Below, in pieces: positions 16,307 through 24,436 of a stretch of DNA of 24,508 nucleotides. The position numbers and the translations under genes were made by a program. The stretch is from contig CAJTJV010000038.1 in assembly GCA_910576775.1 (NCBI GenBank), positions 1 through 24,508 of the forward strand, given 5' to 3'. Under the pieces are notes generated by a model, which was not told the origin of the DNA, did no database searches, and saw only the letters and a program-made list of their open reading frames with translations. Each line of letters starts with the position of its first letter. Position 1 is the first letter of the stretch. This DNA comes from an uncultured Muribaculaceae bacterium (GTDB lineage Bacteria; Bacteroidota; Bacteroidia; Bacteroidales; Muribaculaceae).

Positions 16307-17212
16307 TTAGAGAGCAACTTTAGTTACTGTCTTGCCCTGGCGGCGGATGAAGATGCCGTTCTCGGGGTTGTTTACGCGTACGCCCTGAAGGTTGAAATAC
16401 TCAACAGGCATGGTGCGGTCGTTTTCAACAACGACATCTTTTATACCGGAGGGGAGCTTGGCGGCTGCCAGACGGATGTTGTCAAGATAGAAATTGTTGC
16501 AGCCTGCGTCGCGAAGGTTGGAACTTGCGCTGACTTCAATTATCACGCCGCAGCCGGTGCCTTCTTTTTCCTGAGCCGGGCCTGTTGTAAGTCCGGGGGT
16601 ATCAAGAAGATCTATGCATTCATGCTTCCATGCCATGGGTTTGGTTTTGTCGTCGATGTCAACATCGTAAACAATGTTGTCTGCGACGGTAAGGTTGCCC
16701 GGACGATATTCAACGTCGAGTTCTACGTCGTGCCATGTGCCGTCTTCGTTCTTGCAGGGGCACCAGTCAAATTCGAGGTAAAGTTCGGTGGGGTCGTCGG
16801 TAATGGAAGCGTTGCGGGTGCGGAGACCTGCGTTGTAGCCCTGACTGCCGATGCGGAGATAGCCGTCATGTGCCATGAATACATAGTAGTTGGCGTTGCC
16901 TCCTCCGAAGATACGGGTGAGGTAGCCGGAATTCTCGTATTTACCGTCGTATACAACGTACTGTCTTTCTTCTGCGAGGTTGATTGTAGCGTCCCATTTT
17001 TCGTGGAAAATGTTGCCGCCTTTTGTTCCGATCATGGCACTTTCTCTGATGCTGATTCCTGTAGCGTCAGGGTTGTTGGTGCCGACGGGATCGCCGAGGT
17101 GGTGGTATTCAGTCCAGGGTTTGAGCCATTCGAAATCATCTTCGAAATAAACCTGTGCGTTGGCGCTCACTGCACCGGCAAGAAGAGCGATCGGGAGTAA
17201 GAATTTTTTCAT
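16307..17212 (-). CDS. Secreted protein with conserved C-terminal sorting-type domain, paralog A
   Basis: A 301-residue exported protein of unknown function. The start at 17212 gives a clean signal peptide (MKKFLLPIALLAGAVSANAQ); a longer frame from 17263 is rejected because it would bury the signal. The mature part begins VYFEDDFEWLKPW and looks like a beta-sandwich (jelly-roll) domain: alternating hydrophobic strands, YLEFDWCPCKNEDGTWHDVE, YRPGNLTVADNIVYDVDIDD and NNFYLDNIRLA. Cysteines in CPC, HECID, TGCG and AGCNNFY suggest disulfides. The last 45 residues (GIKDVVVENDR, VEYFNLQGVRVNNPENGIFI, RRQGKTVTKVAL) match the short C-terminal domain common in Muribaculaceae/Prevotella secreted proteins and resembling type IX secretion tails. 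It is a close paralog of the neighbouring gene 17541-18440. A carbohydrate- or surface-binding role is possible but not shown. Confidence 0.8.
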   Translation of the reverse strand: MKKFLLPIALLAGAVSANAQVYFEDDFEWLKPWTEYHHLGDPVGTNNPDATGISIRESAMIGTKGGNIFHEKWDATINLAEERQYVVYDGKYENSGYLTRIFGGGNANYYVFMAHDGYLRIGSQGYNAGLRTRNASITDDPTELYLEFDWCPCKNEDGTWHDVELDVEYRPGNLTVADNIVYDVDIDDKTKPMAWKHECIDLLDTPGLTTGPAQEKEGTGCGVIIEVSASSNLRDAGCNNFYLDNIRLAAAKLPSGIKDVVVENDRTMPVEYFNLQGVRVNNPENGIFIRRQGKTVTKVAL

Positions 17213-17265
17213 ATTGAAAAATTTAAGGTTTAACTTTGTATTTATGTAGGATTTTGAATCCAAAG

Positions 17266-17295
17266 CAAATTTAGGTATTTATAATATTATGACAA
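17266..17295 (-). promoter_or_regulatory. Promoter of secreted paralog A
   Basis: On the minus strand TTG (17293-17295), 19 bases and TAAATTTG (17266-17273) match the Bacteroidetes consensus. The leader to ATG 17212 is about 50 bases. An upstream inverted repeat ATTATT-AAGA-AATAAT (17307-17322) is also conserved in front of paralog B. Confidence 0.65.
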
Positions 17296-17489
17296 AATTT
17301 TTGATAATTATTTCTTAATAATCGTTTAGCTATTTTTAAGCTTTGCGCAGGAGTGTTGAGCTTTCCGTGTCTTAAGACTGCTTTAAAATAATGCGATTTA
17401 GATAGTGTGATTATTGCATAATTACCCGATAAGGCATAGCGGTTCGGTTATTTTTATTTTGGTGTATAAAATTTTCACCTAAAATGATA

Positions 17490-17520
17490 TAAAAAAAGAG
17501 GCCGCCGGAGCAGCCTCTTT
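17490..17520 (-). terminator. Intrinsic terminator of secreted paralog B
   Basis: On the minus strand AAAGAGGC (17513-17520) and GCCTCTTT (17495-17502) pair, the stem extending inward by three pairs to a TCCG loop, and a U run follows directly. It begins about 20 bases after the stop at 17541. Confidence 0.85.
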
Positions 17521-17540
17521 AAATTTTTGATAGCGATTGG

Positions 17541-18440
17541 TTAGAGAGCGACCTTGCTTACTTTCTTGCCCTGGCGACGGATGAAAATGCCGTTTTCGGG
17601 ATTGTTTACGCGTACGCCCTGAAGGTTGAAATACTCAACAGGCATGGTGCGGTCGTTTTCAACAACGACATCTTTTATCCCGGAGGGAAGCTTGGCAGAT
17701 GCAAGACGGATGTTGTCAAGGTAGAAATTGTTGCAGCCGGCAGGTTGAAGCCCGGATGATTTTGATACTTCGATAACGACGTTGCAGCCTTGACCGGCTT
17801 TATCTGCAGCCGGGCCGGTTGAGAGGCCATCGGTATCAAAAAGGTCGATGCATTCATGTTTCCATGCCAATGGTTTGGTTTTGTCGTCGATGTCAACACC
17901 GTAAACAATGCCATCAGCTACGGTAAGGTTTCCCGGGCGATATTCAACGTCAAGTTCTACGTCGTGCCATGTGCCGTCTTCGTTCTTGCACGGGCACCAG
18001 TCAAATTCAAGCCAAAGGTCGGTGGCATCACTGGGGATGGAAACGTTGCCGGTGCGGAGACCTCCGTTGTGGCCGGCACTGCCGATGCGGAGATAGCTGT
18101 TATAGGCTATGAATGTCCAGTAGGCGCCGGCATTGGGCCAAATGCGGGTCTGGTAGCCTATTTCATGCACGTTGTATTTTGTTTCTTCACCGCCAACCAT
18201 ATCAATGCCTGTCATTTCGTGGAAGATGTTGCCTCCGTTAGTGCCAATCATGCCGCAGTCTTCTGATTTAATGCTGACACCGGTGGCGTCGGGATTGTTG
18301 GTGCCTACTGGGTCGCCGAGGTCGTGGAAATCAACCCAGGGTTTAAGCCAGTCGAAATTGTCCTCGAAATAGACAACATCCTGAGCGTTGGCGCATACAG
18401 CACCTGCGAGAAGAGCGATAGGGAGTAAGATTTTTTTCAT
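17541..18440 (-). CDS. Secreted protein with conserved C-terminal sorting-type domain, paralog B
   Basis: A 299-residue paralog of the neighbouring 301-residue protein. It has the same signal peptide type (MKKILLPIALLAGAVCANAQ), the same mature start (VVYFEDNFDWLKPW), the shared LGDPVGTNNPDATG block, the same four cysteine-containing sites (CPCKNED, HECIDL, QGCN, AGCNNFY) and an almost identical final 45 residues. The copies differ most between about residues 55 and 115 (here GMIGTNGGNIFHEMTGIDMV and VHEIGYQTRIWPNAG), which is the likely ligand- or partner-specific region if these are binding proteins. No catalytic motif is seen. Each copy has its own promoter and terminator, so they can be expressed separately. 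Function unknown; export and probable surface or outer-membrane association are inferred from the signal peptide and C-terminal domain. Confidence 0.8.
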   Translation of the reverse strand: MKKILLPIALLAGAVCANAQDVVYFEDNFDWLKPWVDFHDLGDPVGTNNPDATGVSIKSEDCGMIGTNGGNIFHEMTGIDMVGGEETKYNVHEIGYQTRIWPNAGAYWTFIAYNSYLRIGSAGHNGGLRTGNVSIPSDATDLWLEFDWCPCKNEDGTWHDVELDVEYRPGNLTVADGIVYGVDIDDKTKPLAWKHECIDLFDTDGLSTGPAADKAGQGCNVVIEVSKSSGLQPAGCNNFYLDNIRLASAKLPSGIKDVVVENDRTMPVEYFNLQGVRVNNPENGIFIRRQGKKVSKVAL

Positions 18441-18495
18441 ACTGAAAAGCTTAAGGTTTAACTTTTAGGTTTATGTTGGATATTGGAATCCAAAG

Positions 18496-18525
18496 CAAAT
18501 TTAAGTATTTGTAAATTTATGGCAA
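18496..18525 (-). promoter_or_regulatory. Promoter of secreted paralog B
   Basis: On the minus strand TTG (18523-18525), 19 bases and TAAATTTG (18496-18503) match the consensus with the same spacer as paralog A. The inverted repeat ATTATT-AAGA-AATAAT recurs upstream at 18539-18554, and the leader downstream (CTTTGGATTC, GTTAAACCTTAA) is nearly the same as in paralog A. Confidence 0.65.
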
Positions 18526-18773
18526 AAATTTTTTGTTAATTATTTCTTAATAATTCTTTAATCATTTTTTGTGCGTTTATAGGTGCGCTCAGATTCCGAT
18601 ATCTTTGCAAATATCTTGAGGCTTTTGGAATTTTCAATTCTCAGGGCTTATCATTTTGTGCAAACTGTGATGGATTAGCGTGTTGGCGCTGTTTTATCGT
18701 TGCTGTTTTTCGCTCAATCTGTGTTGTGGTCGGCTAAATTTCACTGTGTCGGCTGCATTACCGAAAAAATTAG

Positions 18774-18781
18774 TATCTTTG
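18774..18781 (+). promoter_or_regulatory. -7 box of a probable ybeY-mnmG promoter
   Basis: TATCTTTG fits TAnnTTTG and lies 18 bases before the ybeY ATG. No good TTG is found 19-21 bases upstream, so the promoter is only half supported. Confidence 0.35.
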
Positions 18782-18799
18782 CATGTAAATAATCGACAA

Positions 18800-19234
18800 A
18801 TGGAACCGCAAGTTCAATGGATGACAGCGGGTGTCGAACTCCCGCGGATGGATTTCAGAAAACTTGAGCATTGGATTGCTCAGGTAGCGATGTCACATAA
18901 CCGTACGGCATATACATTAAACTATATGTTTTGCAGCGATGATGAGATCCTGCGCGTAAACCGGCAGTTTCTCCGGCACGATTATTTTACTGATATAATT
19001 ACGTTTGATTATTGTACCGGCGCGCTTCTTCGAGGTGATATTTTTATTTCTCTTGACACTGTGCGTTCCAATGCCGAGGATCTCGGGCAAGACTATGAAC
19101 GAGAGCTTCTGCGTGTTATCGTGCATGGAGTTCTTCATCTCTGCGGCATCAATGACAAAGGGCCGGGAGAGCGGGAGATTATGGAGCGAGCCGAGAATGA
19201 TGCGCTTTTATTATTCGATTCCCTTGATAAATAA
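18800..19234 (+). CDS. ybeY: YbeY, endoribonuclease for rRNA maturation and ribosome quality control
   Basis: A 144-residue metal-dependent single-strand endoribonuclease (UPF0054) that matures 16S rRNA 3' ends and takes part in late ribosome quality control. The family core is clear: NYMFCSDDEILRVNRQFLRH, DYFTDIITFDY (61-71), GDIFISLDTV and the metal motif VIVHGVLHLCGIND. In that motif the first two ligands are His109 and His113; the third, usually His in E. coli-type proteins, is Asp119 here, as I recall being usual in Bacteroidetes members. ATG 18800 is chosen because it gives the family length; the frame runs back to 18680 only as non-conserved sequence. Its stop shares one base with the mnmG start, implying a ybeY-mnmG operon for RNA maturation. 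Confidence 0.93.
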   Translation: MEPQVQWMTAGVELPRMDFRKLEHWIAQVAMSHNRTAYTLNYMFCSDDEILRVNRQFLRHDYFTDIITFDYCTGALLRGDIFISLDTVRSNAEDLGQDYERELLRVIVHGVLHLCGINDKGPGEREIMERAENDALLLFDSLDK

Positions 19235-21111
19235 TGGTTTTCGATTACGATGTTATAGTTGTCGGTGCCGGCCATGCCGGATGTGAGGCTGCCCATGCGT
19301 CGGCAAAAATCGGCGCGCGTACTTTGCTCATAACAATGGATATGAACAAGATTGCGCAGATGAGCTGTAATCCGGCTGTCGGCGGTATTGCTAAAGGCCA
19401 GATTGTGCGTGAGATAGATGCGCTTGGCGGTATGATGGGTATTATAACCGACCGTACCGCTATCCAGTTCCGCATGCTCAATCGCAGCAAGGGGCCGGCA
19501 ATGTGGAGTCCGCGTGCGCAAGCCGATAGAAACAAGTTTTCCGCACTTTGGCGCGAGACTCTTGAGAATACCGACAATCTACGGATGTGGCAGGGTAGTG
19601 TAGTGCGCATGATCTTTGACGATTCCGGTCTTGCGGGTGTTGAGACTGCAGAAGGTGCGCGTTTTCATGCACGGAAAGTTGTGCTTACGGCAGGTACTTT
19701 TTTAAACGGTATGATGCATGTAGGCCGAAGCAAGATTGAGGGCGGACGTATTTCTGAACCCGCTGCACACGGCTTGACTGAACAGTTGCGGGAGATCGGT
19801 TTTATAACTGACAGGATGAAGACCGGTACACCTCCCCGAATCGACGGTCGTACCATCGATTTTACAAGAACAGTCCCGCAGCCGGGAGACAGTGTCAAGC
19901 ATCTTTTCTCGTATCTTCCTGATATTCAGACAGATTTGCAACAAAGAGACTGCTATATAGTCTATACCAATCCTGATACATGCTCTATTCTGCGCGAAGG
20001 CCTGCCTGATAGTCCGCTATATAATGGTCAGATCCAAAGCATCGGCCCAAGATATTGCCCCTCTATTGAGACAAAGATTGTAACCTTTGCCGACAAGACC
20101 GAACATCAGCTTTTTTTGGAGCCGGAAGGTGAGACAACTCAAGAGTTTTATCTGAACGGATTCTCTTCGTCGATGCCGCTCGATATTCAGATTCGTGCGA
20201 TGTCGACGGTGCCTGCGCTTGCTTGCGCTGAGATATATCGGCCCGGTTATGCCATCGAGTATGACTTTTTCGATCCTACCCAACTTTATCATACCCTTGA
20301 AACCCGTCTCGTTCCCGGCCTTTATTTTGCGGGTCAGGTTAATGGAACAACCGGTTATGAGGAAGCTGCCGGACAAGGACTCGTTGCCGGCGCTAATGCC
20401 GCGCTTTCAGCTCTCGGGCGTGAACAGTTTACCCTTGCGAGGGATCAGGCTTATATCGGTGTCCTGATTGATGACTTGATTACGAAAGGTGTCGATGAGC
20501 CTTACCGCATGTTTACCAGTAGGGCGGAGTATAGAATTCTATTGCGTCAGGATGACGCAGACATGCGCCTTACTCCGCTTGCATATAAAATCGGGCTTGC
20601 CGATTCGGAACGCTTTGGTCTGATGGAAGAAAAACGACGTCTGCGAGACTCTATAATTTTACTTGCTGACCGTCTTACTGTCCATCCGGCTCAGGTAGAG
20701 GAACTCTTGATAGGGGAGGGGACGACGCCTTTACGGCAAGGTACAAAACTTGCCGATCTTATACAACGTCCGCAGCTCGACATTCTTAAACTTGCCCCCG
20801 CGGTTCCACAGCTTGCGCAGCTTATCAGGGCATTGCCGGAAAATCGCCGTTTTGAAATTGTAGAGGCCGCAGAGATACTTATAAAGTATCGCGGATATAT
20901 TGCCAGGGAGCAACTGGTCGCAGATAAGCTTCGCCGACTTGAGGATGTGAAGCTGAGCCCCGACACAGACTACTCTGTCCTTAATTCTATTTCGACGGAG
21001 GGACGCCAGAAACTCTCCAAGCATAAACCTGCTACCGTGGGAGAAGCCTCGCGTATACCCGGCATTTCTCCGAGTGATATTAATATCCTCCTATTACTAA
21101 TGAATAGATAA
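19234..21111 (+). CDS. mnmG: MnmG (GidA), tRNA wobble-uridine modification enzyme
   Basis: A 625-residue FAD enzyme that, with MnmE, installs the carboxymethylaminomethyl group at position 5 of wobble U34 in certain tRNAs. The N-terminal FAD motif GAGHAGCEAA is at 11-20; MSCNPAVGGIAKG (Cys45) and the GPRYCPSIETK motif near residue 275 contain the two functional cysteines of the family. NGTTGYEEAAGQGLVAGANA and FTSRAEYRILLRQDDAD are further hallmark segments, and the C-terminal domain ends ASRIPGISPSDINILLLLM, the standard MnmE-interacting tail. Length is normal and no damage is seen. The start overlaps the ybeY stop by one base. A parS-like palindrome begins two bases after its stop codon. 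Confidence 0.97.
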   Translation: MVFDYDVIVVGAGHAGCEAAHASAKIGARTLLITMDMNKIAQMSCNPAVGGIAKGQIVREIDALGGMMGIITDRTAIQFRMLNRSKGPAMWSPRAQADRNKFSALWRETLENTDNLRMWQGSVVRMIFDDSGLAGVETAEGARFHARKVVLTAGTFLNGMMHVGRSKIEGGRISEPAAHGLTEQLREIGFITDRMKTGTPPRIDGRTIDFTRTVPQPGDSVKHLFSYLPDIQTDLQQRDCYIVYTNPDTCSILREGLPDSPLYNGQIQSIGPRYCPSIETKIVTFADKTEHQLFLEPEGETTQEFYLNGFSSSMPLDIQIRAMSTVPALACAEIYRPGYAIEYDFFDPTQLYHTLETRLVPGLYFAGQVNGTTGYEEAAGQGLVAGANAALSALGREQFTLARDQAYIGVLIDDLITKGVDEPYRMFTSRAEYRILLRQDDADMRLTPLAYKIGLADSERFGLMEEKRRLRDSIILLADRLTVHPAQVEELLIGEGTTPLRQGTKLADLIQRPQLDILKLAPAVPQLAQLIRALPENRRFEIVEAAEILIKYRGYIAREQLVADKLRRLEDVKLSPDTDYSVLNSISTEGRQKLSKHKPATVGEASRIPGISPSDINILLLLMNR

Positions 21112-21112
21112 A

Positions 21113-21128
21113 TGTTCCACGTGGAACA
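21113..21128. promoter_or_regulatory. parS: parS-like centromere site (ParB binding)
   Basis: TGTTCCACGTGGAACA is a perfect 16-base palindrome that fits the general chromosomal parS form TGTTNCACGTGNAACA, recognised by ParB. It starts two bases after the mnmG stop. In many bacteria mnmG (gidA) lies close to the replication origin and parS sites cluster there, so the placement is as expected for a real site. parA and parB are not in the window, and I found no second copy. Confidence 0.8.
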
Positions 21129-21178
21129 AACTACTCTTCAAAAAATAGATAATCAATTACTTAAACCATTTCGGTATC

Positions 21179-21697
21179 ATGGAATATATTAAATCAAAAA
21201 TCCGCGATGTTCAGGATTTTCCCACCAAGGGAGTCCTCTTTAAAGACCTTACCACAGCCTTCAAGGATCCGCGTGCGCTTCATATAATCGGTTGGGACCT
21301 GTCACAGCTCTATCGTGATAAAGGTGTTACCAAGGTTGTCGGTATCGAATCGCGTGGTTTTATCGGCGGTTCCATCCTTGCTTTTGAGCTTGGCGCGGGA
21401 TTTGTCCCTGCCCGTAAGCCGGGGAAGCTTCCGGCAGACACAGTCCGGCAGGAATATGCGAAGGAATATGGCACCGATGTCATTGAGATGCATCGCGACG
21501 CCATTGGCCCGGACGATATAGTTGTCATTCATGATGACGTTCTTGCTACGGGCGGTACGATGGTTGCGGCCTATAATCTTGTTAAAAGCATGAACCCGAA
21601 GAAAATCTATATCAATTTTATTATAGAGCTTACAGCACTCAATGGTCGCGCCGCTCTCCCCGCAGACGTTGACGTGACTTCGCTTATCTCTTATTGA
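21179..21697 (+). CDS. apt: Adenine phosphoribosyltransferase
   Basis: A 172-residue cytoplasmic purine salvage enzyme that converts adenine and PRPP to AMP. The PRPP-binding motif VVIHDDVLATGGT is at 115-127, and IESRGFIGGSILAFELGAGF (56-75), ARKPGKLP (78-85) and the N-terminal IRDVQDFPTKGVLFKDLTT are typical of APT. Length is that of the family. It starts 67 bases after mnmG, beyond the parS-like site, with no obvious promoter between, so it may be read from the mnmG transcript. A terminator follows at 21740. Confidence 0.96.
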   Translation: MEYIKSKIRDVQDFPTKGVLFKDLTTAFKDPRALHIIGWDLSQLYRDKGVTKVVGIESRGFIGGSILAFELGAGFVPARKPGKLPADTVRQEYAKEYGTDVIEMHRDAIGPDDIVVIHDDVLATGGTMVAAYNLVKSMNPKKIYINFIIELTALNGRAALPADVDVTSLISY

Positions 21698-21739
21698 CTT
21701 TGATGCGCTCCGGCGCTCTGGTCGCAATCTGTCGAATGC

Positions 21740-21774
21740 GCGGGGAGGTATGATAGTGCCTCTCCGCTTTTAAT
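21740..21774 (+). terminator. Intrinsic terminator after apt
   Basis: GCGGGGAGG (21740-21748) pairs with CCTCTCCGC (21759-21767), with one G-U pair and a 10-base loop, followed by TTTTAATTT. It separates apt from sbcD, whose ATG at 21783 follows almost at once, so sbcD expression needs readthrough or a promoter not recognised here. Confidence 0.75.
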
Positions 21775-21782
21775 TTATAGAT

Positions 21783-22946
21783 ATGCGTCTTATTCACACT
21801 GCCGACTGGCATATAGGCCAGATTTTTTACGGTTACGACCGTGTTTCCGAACATGTTGCCGCCTTTGCCGCTCTACGCGATATCGTCGCTGACAAGAAGC
21901 CTGATGTGCTTCTTGTCAGCGGTGACATATTCCATAATCCTCAACCTTCGGCTTCTGCGCAACTGTTGCTTACACGAGTGATTACGGATCTGCGTGATGC
22001 GGCTCCGGATATGACGATTGTGCTTACGGCGGGTAACCATGACAGTGCGTCCCGACACGAGATTTTCAGCGAGGCATGGCGTCGGCTCGGCGTATATGCT
22101 GTCGGGTCGATAGCGGATAATGACGATATGAATTTTCAGAAACTTATTATTGCGGCGCCATCCTGCTTTATTGTTGCTGTGCCGTATGTCTATGGAAGAG
22201 CTATTGACGATGGGCTTTTTACAAGGTTGATTGGAGAGGTGGAACGGCGCAACAGCGACGGTCTTCCGGTTGTTGTCATGGCGCACGCTATGCTTGATTT
22301 TTCAGGTGCTGCGGAAGCCGTTGATTTCAAAGGCGCAGACGAGCCGAAAGCTCTCGAACTTTTCGGCCGCGGCTATGATTATCTCGCGATGGGCCATGTA
22401 CACCGCCCATCTGCAATGCCGGGAACACATGGCGCCGTGCGCTATTCCGGTTCTCTTATTCCATTGAATTTCTCGGAAAATTTCAGGCATAGCGTTGTCA
22501 TGGTCGACATTGATTTTCATGGAGCCGTTCCGCGAATGGAGCTTCTGCTGCTACCGGATATAATGCCTGTTGTAAGTGTTCCTGACGCCGGTTTCAGACC
22601 GTGGACCGAGGCGCTTCGAGAACTTGAAAATTTTTGTTCCGCTACTCCTTCATATGTCAGACTCTGTGTCTCCCGGTCCGAGTCCGTGCCTGTTGATGCT
22701 GCTGAAACCGCATCGAGGATATGCGAAGATAAAGGACATAAATTCTGCCTTGTGCACTATCCTCCGGTTGATTGTTCATCGCGGGGTGAAGATATTGGCG
22801 GGTTATCGTTTGAAGAATTCCGCGAAATGACGCCGGCTGACGTGGCGGAGTTATATATACGCGATAATCGGATTGAATTCAACGATACACTGAGGCGGCT
22901 TTTCGAAGAGGTTGTGGACTCAATAGAATCGGAGGATAAGGTATGA
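21783..22946 (+). CDS. sbcD: SbcD, nuclease subunit of the SbcCD (Mre11-Rad50 type) complex
   Basis: A 387-residue metallophosphoesterase nuclease that, with SbcC, cleaves hairpins and processes blocked DNA ends. The phosphoesterase motifs are all present: HTADWHIGQ (Asp8, His10), SGDIFHNPQPS (46-56), GNHDS (84-88), MAHAML (about 166-171) and GHVHRPS (204-210), giving a complete two-metal site. The C-terminal capping domain follows, ending in a helical SbcC-binding region. The stop overlaps the start of sbcC by four bases (ATGA), the usual sbcDC arrangement. The gene appears intact although its partner is broken. Confidence 0.94.
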   Translation: MRLIHTADWHIGQIFYGYDRVSEHVAAFAALRDIVADKKPDVLLVSGDIFHNPQPSASAQLLLTRVITDLRDAAPDMTIVLTAGNHDSASRHEIFSEAWRRLGVYAVGSIADNDDMNFQKLIIAAPSCFIVAVPYVYGRAIDDGLFTRLIGEVERRNSDGLPVVVMAHAMLDFSGAAEAVDFKGADEPKALELFGRGYDYLAMGHVHRPSAMPGTHGAVRYSGSLIPLNFSENFRHSVVMVDIDFHGAVPRMELLLLPDIMPVVSVPDAGFRPWTEALRELENFCSATPSYVRLCVSRSESVPVDAAETASRICEDKGHKFCLVHYPPVDCSSRGEDIGGLSFEEFREMTPADVAELYIRDNRIEFNDTLRRLFEEVVDSIESEDKV

Positions 22947-24436
22947 AAATCAAAAATCTGAGGATACATAATATTGCGTCCATTGCCGACGCTTTCATTG
23001 ATTTCGAGTCCCCTGCTCTTTCGGCGGCCGATATTTTTCTGATTACGGGCAATACCGGTTCCGGTAAGTCGACGATTCTCGATTGTATATGCCTGGCTCT
23101 CTATAATACGGCTCCGCGCCTCAAAGGAACACTCATGGAGGGGCGTCTGGAACAGAAAGGCGACTACAATGGTATTTCTCTCAGCGATTCTCGTCAGTTG
23201 ATGCGTCGGAACGCCGGAGAATGTTTTGTAGAGTTGGTTTTCGAGGGAAACAACGGTGCCATATATACCGCCCGTTGGAGTGCGCAACGTGCCTATTGTC
23301 GTCCGGGTGGTCGCCTCCAGAAGATTGTACATAATTTCGTATATGGCGCAAAGACTTTTTCAGGAGATGCACTCAAGGAAGAGCGTGTTGCAGCTGTCGG
23401 CATGGGCTATGATGAGTTCGTCAGGACTACTATGCTTGCACAGGGCGAATTCACTCGCTTCCTTAATTGTTCCGACAAGGAAAAAGCAGATGTGCTGATG
23501 CAGATTCTCAATGTCGATACATATGAGAAAATCAGCCGCCGCATACATCAGCGTACGGCCGCGGAGAAGGAAATTTTAGAGCAGCTTAAAATAAAGGCCG
23601 ATTCACTTGATTTACTCACTCCGGAACAAAAGAATATATTGGAGAATGAGAGAAATTCCGTTGAGAGCCGGTGCTCGGAGTTGCGTTCCGCTTTCGATAT
23701 TGATAGCCGAAAGTTAGCGTGGTTCCGCGATGAAATTGATATTTCGAAGCGTCTTGCCGCCGCCCGCATGGCTTTGGATGCCGCTGTTGCACATTGTTCT
23801 TCTGAGGAGTATATCCGTGATAGTCGTTTTATTGAGGATTATGATGCTGCGGCGGATGTGCTCGTTCTTATGCGGCAAGCGCTCGTTATTCGTAAGTCGC
23901 TGAAAGAGTGCAAAATAAAGCGATTTGAACTAAAATCACGTTTTGGTATCTGTTTGGCCGCACTATCTGATTTTGAGACTCAATTTGCTGATATTGAGCG
24001 CCAAATGGTTGATGTCGAACGGTGGTTTGATGCCAATAGGTCGCTCGAGTACACCACCGGGTGCAGTATGCTTGTTGCCGGAAATGTCAGAAATTATTTT
24101 GCAGCGTGCAGGCGTTATACTGTCAATGCTTCGATGCTCGAAGAACTTCTGAAAGAGCTGCAAGTTAAAACCGGCGAGCATAAAAAAGCTTTTGAGAACG
24201 TTCAAAAGGCTACGACGGCTCTCGAATCGGCACGTGAGGCGTCAGGCGTTCTTGAAAGGACTCTTGTAGAAAAGAATCCGGAGGAATTGCATAAACGCGA
24301 GAACGAGCTTATCGCACGCTCAGGAGCGATTGAGATTGCCCGAAACCTCGTCAGTACTTTCAAAAGTTGTGCGGCCGAACTGAAAACAGCCGTCAATCAT
24401 GCGGACTCGTTGCGTGCCGGTATCGCGGCAGTGTAA
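22943..24436 (+). pseudogene. sbcC: SbcC, N-terminal half only; interrupted at 24432
   Basis: The frame gives 497 residues of an SMC/Rad50-type ATPase that is normally about 1000 residues. The N-terminal ATPase lobe is complete, with Walker A GNTGSGKST (36-44) and the Q-loop AQGEF (166-170), followed by coiled coil from about residue 190. It stops before any CxxC zinc hook, so the returning coil and the C-terminal lobe (signature motif, Walker B, D-loop) are missing. The native sequence seems to end at about codon 496: from 24432 the DNA becomes AT-rich and carries repeated AATCGACAA, and none of the three frames continues SbcC. An insertion is more likely than a frameshift. The remaining half probably lies beyond the element outside the window. 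The product could not form an active ATPase dimer by itself. Confidence 0.85.

Larger units (their letters stand above)
17213..17540. other. Intergenic region between the two secreted paralogs
   Basis: This 328-base AT-rich gap contains the promoter module of paralog A (17266-17322) and the terminator of paralog B (17490-17520). Between them, bases 17330-17480 show no reading frame of note; TTTTGGTG and CACCTAAAA at about 17456-17483 could form a weak imperfect hairpin. No gene is apparent. Confidence 0.6.
18441..18799. other. Divergent intergenic region between secreted paralog B and ybeY
   Basis: This 359-base AT-rich gap holds the promoter module of paralog B (18496-18554) on the minus strand and a -7 box for ybeY (18774-18781) on the plus strand. 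A second TATCTTTG lies at 18600-18607 without a matching -33 element. Bases 18608-18770 contain no supported gene; a plus-strand frame open from 18680 is only the upstream extension of ybeY. Confidence 0.6.

Noticed and set aside
16265..17200. Long plus-strand frame (311 codons) across secreted paralog A
   Set aside because: It lies opposite a gene with signal peptide, recognised C-terminal domain, promoter and terminator. The frame is open because of the codon bias of the true gene; its translation shows no domain.
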